DNA from: Malachius bipustulatus
Lineage: Eukaryota; Arthropoda; Insecta; Coleoptera; Melyridae
NCBI GenBank assembly: GCA_910589415.1
Contig: OU342633.1
Location: 35,656,210-35,720,209, forward strand
Length of the DNA: 64,000 nt
Reading direction: 5' to 3'
Both the position numbers and the translations under genes were made by a program. Under the pieces are notes generated by a model that was given only the letters and a program-made list of their open reading frames with translations, ran no database searches and was not told where the DNA came from. Each line of letters begins with the position of its first letter. Position 1 is the first letter of the stretch. Of this stretch, positions 34,001-46,500 are shown piece after piece.

Positions 34001-35740
34001 CATCTATCTCTCTGTCTGAGACTGTAAATCATAGCGAAGAGATTTGATTTACAGAAAAATTAAGATTTTGTAATCCTCCAGCCGAGAGACGCATCGTCGC
34101 GAACACTTAGACGCCTGCGCAGTAGCCTACAAATCAATGAGAAACTTTAGCACACCTCTCACCTTAAAAAAAACACGTTTTTGACTGCGATGACTGAGAA
34201 TGAGTCATTTCAACTAAAAGCATATGACCGAAAGAAAGTGATTCTTTTCGTTCATAGGGAGACAAAATTTATTTTTCCATTATTTTGTAGATTCTGGTAA
34301 TTTTTGCACTTTTTCTGTTTGTTTATTGTCATTTTTTTATCAAACGTCAGTTTTAATCAGTGTTTTTCAATCAATAAGTAATTTTACTCATTATGACAAT
34401 TAAGAGCTTCATTATCTTGGTTGAAAGAAAGAATTAATGACTGTCTTTATAGGTAAATTTTGTGAAATTCTGTAAAGAATGTATACGACTGTACAACTTC
34501 AGGACATTTTATCTGTAGTTGACTGTACAAAAGCGAAAGCGAGGACACGTGAGGTAATAAAAGCTCCAGAAAAACAGAATGAGTGAAATTGTTGAGTAAT
34601 AGAGTGATTTTAATCGATTTCCTTCTGTAAAATAACATTACTGGTTCTCAGCAATTAAATTTTCCAAATTGAATTCAATTTTTGATTTCGATATTTGAGC
34701 TGGGCGTTATGAATTTGGCATGTTCAACTGAACAAGCCAATGTGGTTAATGTAAACAAGAAATTTGAATAAACACATTGAGATCTGTCAATGGCCACCTC
34801 TTCCTAGTACGGAAAGTGAGTCTTTTGTTCTTTTCAAGTTTAAGAAAAACCAGTAAGTAAGAGTAGGGGTAGAATCGCAGGTGATAAACGGTTTCAAGTT
34901 TTGAACTTATAATTCTGTGAAAAAGTGAAGATACATAATAGCTCAGTTCAGTATTTTTCTATGGCCTTCACACCGTTGTGCATTTAGCCAGGATACGAGC
35001 TATGATAAACTGGTAGTGATGGCAAGATCACCATGTGATGAATCTTGCAGGACTAGCTGGAACGGCAGGTGAATGTGATAACTCTTGGTCCTCAGGATCG
35101 CCCAAGATAGTCTAGGTTATCTCGTTGTTAGACGGGAAGTACTACTTTAGAAATTTGTGGTATTTTTACAATTTATTTAATTTCTATACGTTCCAAAAGA
35201 GAGTCATAATTGGAATCAAATTTTTACCTCGCTAATGCGATCTACTAAAAAGGCTTATATAGAAAAATTTATTAAGGTACAGTCAATTGTCGGAATGCCA
35301 AATATTCTTCAAATTTGAATAAAAACCTTGATGTGTAACAATAAAATTTTAGTCTAAGGTCCAAAAAAATATCGAACTGATCTAAGATTTACTTTTGTTT
35401 ATTTCATTCATTAAAGGTACGTCTTGTCAAGGAATGATTCAGGTGTTTATTTTCACCTTTTTGCAGAAATACTTGGTAAGCAGGGATAGACAAATTAACT
35501 TACACCTTCATTGTCGTTTTGTATACTTTTCCCAAAAACTGACTTGATGAAATAGATGAACTTGCAAGGTAAGTGGTTGGTTCTCTCTCACTTAGGAAAT
35601 TAGAAGGAAATTCTTGATCTTGGATTTCACATAACTTTGTGTTAGTCTCTTTCACTGTTCAACATCTGGAGTTGTTCTTGGAGGAAATCACGGCTGACAT
35701 AAAGTGATAAAAATAACTTCAAGAGTCTTTAATAGTAAAC
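31020..35740. other. Long AT-rich stretch without recognised genes
   Basis: Small frames only (the longest is 80 codons). Notable small features are a GA microsatellite near 31548-31560, a CpG-rich patch at about 33840-33895 and a mild CpG patch at 34078-34130. No repeat family described elsewhere in this window is found here. Confidence 0.4.
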
Positions 35741-35744
35741 GTAC
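35741..35744. repeat. Target duplication GTAC, left
   Basis: GTAC here and at 37188-37191 flank the family A solo LTR exactly, which shows ordinary integrase-type insertion and then LTR-LTR recombination. Confidence 0.9.
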
Positions 35745-37187
35745 TGTAACGAAATCCAAGGCTTTCGTTGGTAGTTATTATTTATTTCATTATTAGAGGG
35801 GTTTATCAGGAGTGATACAGTTTTTACGACAGTGATTAGCAGATTATCTCCACCAGCACCGGCTATACAGGGTGTTCTACAAGCTCTATGACAAACTTAG
35901 ACAGATGGTAGGTTGCTTGATTTTAAACATATTTTTTTTAATAAACATGGGTCCGATTCGTTTTTGTTTAGAAGTTACAAGCATTTAAAAAATCGTAATT
36001 TTTCAAGTTCAAGGCCCTGTAAAAGGAAAACGGTTCAAGATAGAGAAAAACGGCTTACATGTCCCTATTTTAACTTTTTATGGACTATCCTATGGTATAG
36101 AAACATTTGTACTTTCTTTGATTTTTTTAAATGTGGAGAAATCTCAGATTTTTTCAAATTTTTTACTACCCTGTATAAACATTTCATCTACATCATTGAA
36201 TAGTACATGAAAAGTTAAAATAGGGACATGTAAGCCGTTTTTCTCTATCTTGAACCGTTTTCCTTTTACAGGGCCTTGAACTTGAAAAATTACGATTTTT
36301 TAAATACTTGTAACTTCTAAACAAAAACGAATCGGACCTATGTTTATTAAAAAAAATATGTTTAAAATCAAGCAACCTACCATCTGTCAAAGTTTGTCAT
36401 AGAGCTTGTAGAACACCCTGTATAAAGAGAGCCCACTGAAGAGCAGACCAGAGGATCCGAGGTACTGACTCGAGAACCACTCTCTCTCCTTGTGAATTGA
36501 GCTCGGAGATCACCTGGGGCATGTATTGAGTGCACCCTATCCATTTACGTAGCCGGCTACAGTAGGTCGATGAAATGAGTCGAACATCACTGTAACCCGG
36601 TACCGGCAGACCGACCAGAGTGGAGTGAGCTCAGGCCGGTAACCGATTCAGTATAGGGAATCAGTCGGCGCTGCATTGAAGTACCGGCTGATCCCTTCAG
36701 TCCCTATCCGACCTGTATTGAGGGCCGGATTCAGTAACAGCCGTCCCGAGGTCATATTGAGGCATCGGGAACGGACTTTGTTTCAGGTAGCCTCGCCGCC
36801 GGAGAATATCCTCCCAGATTTCTTTCCGGCGCGTGTTCCGGAGACTACAGCAACCGACACGCACTGTGCGACTGCGAGCGGGCGACTGGTGCCGAAGAGC
36901 CGGCCGCGAACCGTTCAAGAGTGGCCGTAGGTAAACGACCAATCAGTATTAGTACGCGCCCCGACGCGGCTATCTGCAACCAATTAGACGGATTGTGGAG
37001 GACGAGAGCCAGCCCATAGGATACAGTGGTTATCAGTATTAGCAAGACAAATATATAATATATATTATGTGTAAATAGAATACTTGTAAATAAAGATTTG
37101 TAATTTTTAATTGACTTGTCGCGGGTACAAAGGGGCAGACATCCATCCCTGGGAAATCACCATTACCTAACAGAAAATCCCGTTACA
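35745..37187 (+). mobile_element. Family A solo LTR carrying a nested MITE
   Basis: Runs from TGTAACGAAATCC to ATCCCGTTACA with target duplication GTAC on both sides. Removing the 553-bp nested MITE and its TA duplicate leaves 888 bases, close to the 877 of the other solo copy. AATAAA lies near 37087 in the U5-proximal part. The frames at 36676-36930 (+) and 36697-36942 (-) are incidental. No internal region is left, so recombination between the two LTRs removed it. Confidence 0.95.
35868..36420. mobile_element. Long-hairpin MITE, TA target, inserted in a TATA box
   Basis: A 553-bp element starting CAGGGTGTTCTACAAGC and ending in its reverse complement, with TA at 35866-35867 and 36421-36422. 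The two arms (about 226 bp each) are nearly identical and the loop is about 100 bp. The uninterrupted target is known from the sister LTRs: CTATATAAAG became CTATA-element-TATAAAG, so the duplication is exactly TA. That points to a Tc1/mariner-type or related transposase acting in trans. The two mirror-image frames across it (35913-36203 + and 36193-36390 -) encode the same residues only because the element is a palindrome. Confidence 0.93.
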
Positions 37188-39533
37188 GTACAAAGTCAGA
37201 TATTAATAATGACAGGAAGTTCGGTATCGTTTAATAATCGTAAACGGAGAAGACAAAAGAAATTATTTCGGCGTAATTAATTGAAATTTCAAAAGGTAAT
37301 TTCACGGGAGTCAACGTATTAACTTCAAAACATGGCTTTGTACACGCGAAGAAATCACAGGTACTTCACAAGCGTCTTTAAAAAGATAGACACAGGCAGG
37401 TACATAAATTTTAAGATAACTACAGGTTAACGTTACTGCATGTTTAAAAAAGAAAACCTCAACGCGGACGTCGCCTGTTGCTCTCTTATAGTTGCTCCCG
37501 CCAATCTAAAAATTCGGCAGCTTGCCAAGCTCTCCGAGCTGCACTTGCGGAACCGTCCCTTCATATTGAACTAGGTGGTTGAACAAGGAGATTTCTACTT
37601 TTACCTCGAAAAAAATAATTTTTTTCACAGCTCAAATAGAACTGCTAGCAATCGTTCCCTAAATCGTAATCTAAGATTACCACTTCTCCATTATTACTGA
37701 TCTTATCTGATATTCTTCATGATATAGATGTTGAGGACTTAGTGAAGGATGGTTTATTGTTTATATCTAAACAAGATAACTTCTCATCATCAATATACTA
37801 CGGCCAGATTCGAGGTAGCTTTGAATTACATAGGTTGTTATGTCAATACCTCTGTTTGCTTTTCTCAGTAGAAATGTTTAAAATAACCTAGTCAGATTAC
37901 TTGCAGGGAATCTTCCTTAACGATTTACTAAGCCCTTAGAGGGTACTGTCGCACGATTTCGGTAACAAGTATTGTATGAGACGAGGGGAGGGGGTGGTTG
38001 GAGGACGGGGATGAGAATTGTGCTAGAAAATTGCGTTGCAACTGGCGAATACTAACAGATTGAGAAGCTTTGGCTTAGAGTTACAAGTAATAGACCCTCA
38101 TTTTACCTGTCTCATTGTTTCACGTCTAAGATAAGTCAAAGACTCTCCTTCGCTGTTAGCTTTGAAATCTTCCACTTATAGCCAATATCAGGTATCAAAC
38201 TAGATGCTAATGGTCTAAGCTGAGCTGAGATTCAACGCTTGTTATTCCCCCGAGTGAGATATGTGTTTTGCGTTCTCGCTTCCTGCTCTTATCTTCAGGA
38301 ATTACGCTATGCCGAGTGGAAATGCGACGACTCTAACTCCCCGGATTCAATACCACTACTTTGGCAATTTGTCATGGATACAGTAACGGTTTATGAGCGA
38401 GATATATTTTCTTGTATCAGTAAAGCAGGTATCTCCTCGTGATCTTCGGTGAATTTCGAGAATTTCTTTCGCTGGCAATATGAACAATTTAAAAAATTAT
38501 CTTACTTATTGCTAGTCTAATCTCATATTGCTGACGATTTTACGATCAAAAGTTATGAGCATAACTCTCAGTCTCAAACAAAGCGGCCGTGTGTACACTT
38601 CATAATGGAATCTTCAATTTTTCTCTTCAAAGATTCGCTGAAATTTATTGGAGAATGCGTCGTTAATAAATAATATAAAGCCTGTATGACAACGCGGATA
38701 ATGCGTGGAGAAATGGAATGGTGAATAATTGAGAATCAAGTCCTTTTGTTCCGCTCATACACGTCCATATCAGAATTAACCAGAATCAAGGGGGCTCAAT
38801 CTCTCTCTCCGTCTCCCGGAGATTCGCCCTTGCTGATGCCTGCCTCCACTGAATATTAAATAATGCCACCGACACGACAAATAGAATTTTTGAATCGTTC
38901 AGATTTAAAACTCATCACTTAGAGAGGTCGACAGCGCGTAGGGCGCCCACTCAAATTAGGTTAAAATGTGTACGAACATGTACATGTACATGTCGCCCGG
39001 AAAACGTCGCATCGGCGGCGGAAAAATCGGTAAATATTCTGTCACATCACAAATCACGTTGACGTAGAGCTGACCAAGTAATATTCGTTGGATAATCTTG
39101 CGTCCGCATGCGGTAGTTAACTAAAAGGACGACCTGGTTATTGAATAATCAGAGTTGAAATTCATGAGACTATTCATACAGAATATGGAAATATGAAGTG
39201 GTTAACAGTTCACTACAATAATGGTTATATAATATTTATTAAAAGGCGAAGGCGAACACATTCTTGATATTTATGAGAGCAGCAAAAACCAACGGGAGGA
39301 AATGTGGAGGAAATTAGCATAACAGATGTAGCTGAAACGATTACCAAGTCTTTGAAAGTTGCGCGTGTATACAGGAATACTGGCTACGTTCAATTCTCAT
39401 AAAAAGGATATTCGTATATATATAAAGTCTCGCTTTGTGGGTTTATATCTTTTTTTTACTATGTGCTAACAACGCGGCAGGGTGGGCAAGGATACATCCG
39501 AGATCGTCTGGATACGATAATAGTCGAATTTAT

Positions 39534-39618
39534 AACTAACGCCATCTGGTGCGGTTCCGTATTTATTTATCGGTACAACTTCTATATAAATTAGTTATAT
39601 AACTAGATGGCGTTAGTT
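39534..39618. repeat. Inverted repeat, 14-bp perfect arms
   Basis: AACTAACGCCATCT (39534-39547) is the exact complement of 39605-39618, enclosing 57 bases. It could be a very small MITE or a structured element. No target duplication is obvious. Confidence 0.75.
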
Positions 39619-40473
39619 GCTTCAAGATAAATTTCCTCAGTGTTATAATAAACAGTTTGCTTAATAGTAATCTTTATTGGTCATTCGCAGGAGCAGCTTA
39701 AATACACAACAGCCTACAGAGAGGTACCAGTCGCTTGAAATCGCTGCTTGCTGCTGCTGCACTCGATGAGGGCGAGTCACTTTAATTACCGGTTAACGAG
39801 AGTCGAGATATTGCAGCGAATGAGCGAGATTTCACTACGAAACTGTCCAGTTACAAACAAAAAACAACATTTTCACAGCAGCCTTAGTTTTACATTTCTG
39901 GAAATATTTCCTAAACAAGGCCCGATCTGGAAAAAAATTCTCTCTTTTATGCTTAAAAAACGATTTTATACATGATGTTTGATTTTGGCTGTCCAGTTAC
40001 CAAACACCTTGAATAAACAGTCAACTATGATTTTGTTGAAATTAAATATAAATCTGCTACATTTGTGAAAGACACCGCCGCAAAGGAGTTGCTGCAAAGG
40101 AGAAAATCTCATTGACTCATTTGCAGTAACAGTACGGCATTTTTATTTGCGATCTCCTATAAGTAGGCAATTTTATTTGTTATTGTTATGAAATTTTTAA
40201 AAAGGCTTTCATTGGTTAATTGCTTCCTCATTTTCGATTGTAGATCTAATTTATTATTCTTATTAAATAATTTGGGATGTTTTCAAGCGATTTTTTGTTA
40301 CATTGCTCGTAAATAGAAATCCGGTTAATGAAATGCATTTTATCTAAGTATTCTGTTATGAAAGGGTTTATTTTAACCCATTTATGACAACATAAATCGT
40401 CCCCTTTTTATCTTTCGCATGCTGAGACATTAATTAAATAAATCCGACAACATTTATGTACGTACTCGTACTT

Positions 40474-40492
40474 AAACCAAATGATTTGGTTT
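40474..40492. promoter_or_regulatory. 19-bp palindrome AAACCAAAT-G-ATTTGGTTT
   Basis: Perfect 9-bp arms around one G. This has the form of a dimeric transcription-factor site. No adjacent gene is known, so the role is unproven. Confidence 0.4.
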
Positions 40493-41413
40493 GTAAATAT
40501 TCATATACACTTTCTGCACGGACAACTCCGATATATGCGTATGTATACAAAGTCGCGATAGCTCTCCCCGTCATAATTAAAAAAAAAACGGGCAACCGGC
40601 TTATTGGGGCGTAAACTTTTATCTTAACCCTGCAGGCAAATTATCTCATTTCGGTTGCTTTATTACTCATACATTTTTATTAAAAGCTATTAAATTATTT
40701 ACAACTCTCAGTTGGGCAGTGCGGATTTCCGACGTTACCTGGATTATGATGTTTTCCCGGAGTCGAGTTAACACCGTTCCCGTATTAGTTTGTTGTAGCG
40801 TTTAGGGGTGGCTTTCGGGGATTATCAAAAGAGCTAACTTTATACAGACTGAAAGTGGAGCTGAAAAGCCGGGCTAAAGTTATATCTGACTAACGTCACG
40901 CGGGGTTACAAATCAAATAGGTAGGTCTTTATACGTTAAACCGGCGGGTGGAGGAAAAGCTTCTCTAACTGATTAATTTATTTTTGCCCCTTTTATGCCT
41001 ACAAACCTTTAAATTTTTACTACATCAATGCCAAAAATTGTGATTCATCATCACCTGGGTGATTTTCAATATTTCTTTGTATCGATCTTCCATCCCTCAA
41101 GCCAGCGTGATAATTTGTACACAAAGAGATTGCATGCAGTGTCGTTTTGCGAACGGTTCAAAGAAAATTAGAAAGCTTAAAAAACAAACATCCTTATATT
41201 TTTATTTTATTGGATCTTAATCTTAATGATATCCGGCAAATTTTTGGGAGACATTTATGCCATTATATTTCCCACATACAAGGTCCAGAGACGTATTGTA
41301 TACGTAAATATACAAAGCGTTTCATTAATTAGTACAGAAAATTCATAATGTAGATTACTTGCAAATTTTAAGCGGTAAAATCCGGCATAATCTCCAACCT
41401 CCAACTCAGATTT

Positions 41414-41713
41414 CCTGGTTTCGGCACCACTGATACAACTGCTACCTGTAACCCTTCGAAACATTTTTAAAGTGTCAACCAATTTCTACTAATGCTAAGT
41501 CTACTAATCTCACTTGTATATCTATCTAAACCTTTTATAACATCTAACATACCTATTGTTTATAAAAAAAAATTGTTAGCCTCCCTTAAGAAGTTGCAGT
41601 CCCTTAAAATATAATACCACGAAAGTACTGAGGGAAGCGAGGGACGCAAGAGGTCTCTCCTGCCCGCAAGTAAGATAGAAAAACGTCTCAGTGGTGCTGG
41701 TGCCGAAACCAGG
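41414..41713. repeat. Inverted repeat bounding a 300-bp segment
   Basis: CCTGGTTTCGGCACC (41414-41428) pairs exactly with 41699-41713. The neighbouring ACTGA (41429-41433) also pairs with TCAGT (41688-41692) if six bases are looped out on the right. It may be a non-autonomous DNA element, but no target duplication is recognised. Confidence 0.5.
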
Positions 41714-42357
41714 GATGGATGGTGGAAGGCTTAGGTTTAGGCATCGGAAAACTTTCGGTGTTTAGGAAAATGGTTAGGAAAATGTAAGGTGTCTAGGAAA
41801 ATACGTTCGGGAACGGTTGTTGTTAGGGAAGAGTACGGGGAGAGTTTAGAAAATAGCGATTAGGAATTTGGCCCCCCAATCGGAGCCTAGGTAGGACTAT
41901 AGCACAAATACTTTTAGGAGAAGCCGCCTTTTATCGTCAGGGCCATAAAAGACCCACATACACAAGCGGCGCCAGTCACAGGGCATACGTCAAGGGTTGA
42001 GTTTGGATATTTGTCGTGTTGTAATCTGAAAATCACCTCATTGTATACTTATAAGTTGTTGAGTAACTTAAAGTATAATATAGCAAACCTTAAAGTTTGC
42101 TATGGTTTGCATTTGAGCAGCTTCTGCCACAGGTGAACTCCACCTGGGAAGCAAGAGCCTGGGAAGCCTTAAACGTTCCCAAAACTAGCATTATGGCACA
42201 TCCCAGAAACTCACGGGACCTCTGCATCTAGTCACCACAGAGACTCATAGTGAAGTATTATCAGGAGACTCTTTTAGGACCGTGACTCACTATGGTCTTG
42301 GGGAGAGGCTAGATGTCTTTGTGGCATTTGGCATATTATGTTCCAAATGTATTCTGG

Positions 42358-42361
42358 AGTT
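42358..42361. repeat. Target duplication AGTT, left
   Basis: AGTT here and at 43239-43242 flank the second family A solo LTR exactly. Confidence 0.9.
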
Positions 42362-43238
42362 TGTAACGAAATCCAAGGCTTTCGTTGGTAATTATTATTT
42401 ATTTCATTATTATTAGAGGGGTTTATCAGGAGTAATACAGTTTTTGCGACAGTGATTAGCAGGTTATCTCCGCCAGCACCGGCTATATAAAGAGAGCCAA
42501 CTGAAGAGCTGGTCAGAGAGGATCCGAGGTACTGACTCGAGAACCACTCTCCCTCCCTGTGAATTGAGCTCGGAGGTCACCCGGAGGCATGTATTGAGTT
42601 CACTCCGTCCAGTTTACCTTGCCGGCTACAGTAGGTCGATGAAATGAGTCGAGCCTAACTGTAACCGGACGTCGATAGACCGACGAGAGTGTAATGAGCT
42701 CTGGCCGGCAATCGATTCAGTATAGGGAATCAGTCGGCGCTACGTCGAAGTACCGGCTAGTCCCTTCAGTTACGACCCGGCCTGTATTGAGGGCCGGATT
42801 CAGTAACAGCCGCCCCGGCATTGCATTGAGATTCCGGGAGCGGGTTCTGTTTCAGATATTTTCGTCGCTGGAGGATTTTTCTCCCAGACCCCGTCACGGC
42901 GCGTGTTCCGGAGGCTACAGCAGCCGATACGCAACGTGCGACGGCGAGTGGGTGACTGCCGTAGTGGAGCCGACCGTGAACCGTTCAGTCGGTCGGCCAA
43001 TCAGCAGTGGTACACGCCCCGACGCAGATATCTTCTACCAATCAGGCGGCCTGCCGAGGACGAGGGCCGGCCCATAGGATACAGTGGTTACGGATAGTAA
43101 TTTGACAAATACAGAATTGTGTAACTAAAGTACTTGTAAATAAAGATTTTATAATTTTTAATTGACTTGTCACGGGTACAAAGGGGCAGATATCCATCCC
43201 TAGGTAATCATCTCTACCTAACTGAAAATCCCGTTACA
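42362..43238 (+). mobile_element. Family A solo LTR, complete
   Basis: The cleanest copy of the family: 877 bases from TGTAACGAAATCC to ATCCCGTTACA, with 7-bp inverted ends and target duplication AGTT. The TATA box TATATAAA is at about 42485-42492, the predicted cap near 42515, and AATAAA at 43139-43144. That order (U3 about 150 bases, long R, short U5) explains which parts the broken copies at 18 and 24 kb contain. A 127-codon frame through it (42694-43077) is GC-driven and without domain resemblance. It is divergent from the 35.7-kb copy, which suggests insertion at a different time. Confidence 0.95.
43139..43144 (+). terminator. Polyadenylation signal AATAAA of family A LTR
   Basis: AATAAA lies about 95 bases before the LTR end and is conserved in the copy at about 37087. 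Confidence 0.6.
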
Positions 43239-43242
43239 AGTT

Positions 43243-43545
43243 CGCGAAACAATGGGCGGTGGACCACCAGCACCGACGCCCACGCACGCGGGAATAAGGA
43301 AATGGTATCCTCGCTGCTACCACGGAAGGTTTCGTTGACACCAAGACATCAAGGACGCCGGCAAAGCAGCCATAGTTCTGGGGGAGACAAAGTGACCTAC
43401 CAAGTGTTATCCCAGAATTGAGTTTTGGTACCGTCTGATATTGAGGATCTGTCGTAAGTCGTAGGCACGCTTCGTCGAAGCCTGACCCACGTCGACGACA
43501 CGGGGAAGTTTGAGACGGTACTAAAACCCTACTACTATATTAAAT
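43243..43545. other. GC-rich block with 16-bp inverted repeat
   Basis: AGTTTTGGTACCGTCT (43421-43436) pairs at 14 of 16 positions with 43513-43528. Read on minus, the outer arm begins GGTTTTAGTACCGTCT. GTTTTAGT also starts the hairpin near 5825, and both may be ends of decayed non-LTR elements. The 84-codon frame across 43167-43421 is not convincing. Confidence 0.35.
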
Positions 43546-43549
43546 GAAC

Positions 43550-46500
43550 AAATGAATTTCCTATAGAAATGGAACATTTTTTTGCAAGTTACCATCTGCC
43601 CCATCTCTGGACATCATTTAAACTGCCCCAGAAGACTCAAGGGGTGACAGGTAAGGGCGAGAACCCTCACATGCCTTGTCAAGATAATTGATATACGTGA
43701 GAGGACCGCTTAGCAAAACATTGGAGTACCGGAAGCAATAATAAAAAAACTAGATATATAAACAACACATGTGCATGCGAGGAGTGGGCGGTTTCCAGCT
43801 TCGGGCGGGGAAGATATGAGGTGAGAGTGAAGAACTGGTGGAAGGATGTGGAATTATGGAGATTTGTACCTACAAACCGCGATGAAGGGCAGCAGCCGAA
43901 CTCGCGTCGATGTCTGTCCTGAGTTTCTATAATTTCGAACGAATGTTGAGGAAAACCGATGGCACGAATCTTGTGACGACTCTGACGAAGCCGCTAATAA
44001 GTGTGCGCGACGTTAATTCGACTTTTCACATTGCAACACATCGCAACTCATTTCAAAAAACTTAGGTAAATGTAAATTTTTCACCTCATTTTAAGGGGTG
44101 AAGGGGTCATTTTCCAGGAAAAGTTAAAAAAGTTTGAAACAAGGCGTCTTCAAGTGATTTTTCTGTATTGATTATTTAACCACACTTTACACTGGTTACA
44201 TTACACTCATTTTCAGACAGTCGAAGAAATAAGTTTTTTATAATGTTTATAAATGTTCCACTCATATGTGGGGAATAGGAAGTTTCTTGCAATCTCTGAA
44301 AAGCTCTATTACAATTTGACGACAACGGTAAGTCGTTGTAATGTTGTGGTTATTCAACACAACGTTATGACCTCAAAGTCCATGATAAACGTCAAAATGT
44401 CGGGCGGTTTTCATACGAGCGAAAAACGCAAGAAAAAGGTCATTTTCTTTTTCATGCAGTTAGATTGGAAATGTCGACGCCGGTAACGAAAATCTTTATA
44501 GCCCCTATATATATCCCCCTGCAGCAATAGATAATTTAGAACCCTCCCATGTTAAGATCTTCATATCTCTGTGCAATACAAGGTGTAGTAAAATCTTGCC
44601 TAAATCCGTTTGACTTATTATTCAATCAGGCACTTCCCTGCTCATAACGCATGTCGCTTCGTTGCTGGATTATGAATAAAATTTAATATATTTCGCTTTT
44701 TTGGAATTGAACTCCAGGAATTTCAACCCTACGCCATACAATATCAAATGTATTGAACTCGACTGTTCCCTTTTCATAAAAATAAAAGTAATGAGTTTTC
44801 TACCATACTTTCTATGAATGTAGTTTTCGTGTCATTATTATATTTTATTTGTGTCTTTCTAAACTGTAATGAAGCCTTGAGAGAATTTGAAAATAATAAT
44901 GAGTTTCAGTTTTCAATTCAGACACGAACGAGCGTTCCCTATACGGTAATAGAAGCGCATTCTATCGTTCATGTCATGTGGTTCCAAGTAGATTACCGGT
45001 AATGCTAATGCCAGCGCTGGGCATTGCGATCGCTACCCCATCAACGGCCGTCTCTGGAACGATCGAGCACGAATATTATTACCTGGCGCCTCAAACAGTT
45101 GGTTAGTTTCGTGTCGCGGCTATGTCGCGCAAGCGATGCTCCCACTTCTCGTGTTCACAATAACTGACTAGATATTAGGTGAACGGACGAGAGCTTTAAG
45201 CGCGGGCAGAAATCGTCACGTTACCCCAGGTGTGTTCTCGCAGTCAGTCGCACTGGATCGCAGTGTTTTTTTCTGCCAAGCGATTTACTCGGACAAGCAC
45301 TAGAATAAATTATTCACGCATATTCATAAATGTTGGTATGCCCATCGATGAAATACCCGTGGTAGTTTCATCGCATCAACTTCTATAGTTAGGCACAACA
45401 CACTTTCTACCCATTTTTGCTGATCACTTATTCAGAAAAAAATAAACAAAGTAGCATGACATCGTGAAAGTGGCAATTCCCACGTGTAAGAGTAAGCGGT
45501 TCTCGTCCGACGTTCACTATTAAAATACATCTCCCGTTCGCTCACCTAATATATCTTTCACCGTGTTATAGGGTGATGGTCTGGTGACGTCATATCCCCT
45601 CTACTAGCTATCTCCACCATAGAAACGGTTGATCTCTCCGATGATATAGATTCCTGAGTCAGAGTCGTAGATTCCTGAGTCAGACTCATTTGGGTTTAAC
45701 GTAAAACCGGATATCAAATCCTCTGCGGTTGCATTCCTTCCTCCTGCCAGTTGAAATTATTATTTTAATGTTTATAAATTTGAATTGTTCCATGATGTAA
45801 TTGGGTGGACTAACGTGAATTGGATGACTACCGAGAAACGCTGGGAACAAATCTCCATGGACCACGGCGCAACAGTCCGGAATCAATTACGATTTCAGTA
45901 GATGATTCTTCTTGCAAATGATAGATGATGAATCATAAATTGTGGCTATGATGTTCAACTGCTTTGTGTTTAGTTATTTTGTCAGAAAGGCAAATAATAA
46001 ACAACAAAAATAGGTACGAAGTGTATCACGTTATCTACGATGATGAGATAAAAAAATTCGTTAGCTAAAATGTGTTGTTTCTCGGCATGTATTTGTGAAT
46101 TTTCTGACAGAGTTATTGTAGTTTTCCTACTGTTTACTACGCAGTGTGTACAAACAACAAATTTCGTGCAATTATGAGATTGAATTGCAGCTTTAGCGGT
46201 CCGCAGAGTTCCGAGTGAAGTGCGAGAGGTAATGGCTTTACGAATGTTTGCGTAGACATTGCTTGGAATTCTACGATCCAGGTGATTAATAATACAGCCA
46301 GAAGTAGCTGAAAAGTTCCAAGCAAAAGCTTTTAGCCTAACTTCATTCAGACATGGCGGTGAGTGTGCAAATCTCCGAGCGCGAGCGGGGGAAAGTCTGG
46401 CGATGAATCAAACAAACGAAAATCCATTAATTTCTCTAATACTTTTGCCCCGGTTAGTGTTATTCAGTTGGAAATCTTCAAAGTCTACTACGTTAAGCCT

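Larger units (their letters stand above)
37192..42357. other. Mostly unique sequence with small inverted repeats
   Basis: No gene recognised. The stretch holds three inverted repeats listed separately (39534-39618, 40474-40492 and 41414-41713), an ACATGTACATGTACATGT palindrome near 38977 and a triple TTAGGAAAAT phrase at about 41760-41800. Frames are short. Confidence 0.4.

Noticed and set aside
35913..36390. Two frames on opposite strands coding nearly the same peptide
   Set aside because: They are mirror images created by the arms of a palindromic MITE, not a duplicated gene.
37188..42357. Additional family A internal sequence between the two solo LTRs
   Set aside because: The LTRs are in the same orientation about 5.2 kb apart, but each has its own different target duplication and nothing between them resembles gag, pol or a primer-binding site, so they are independent insertions.
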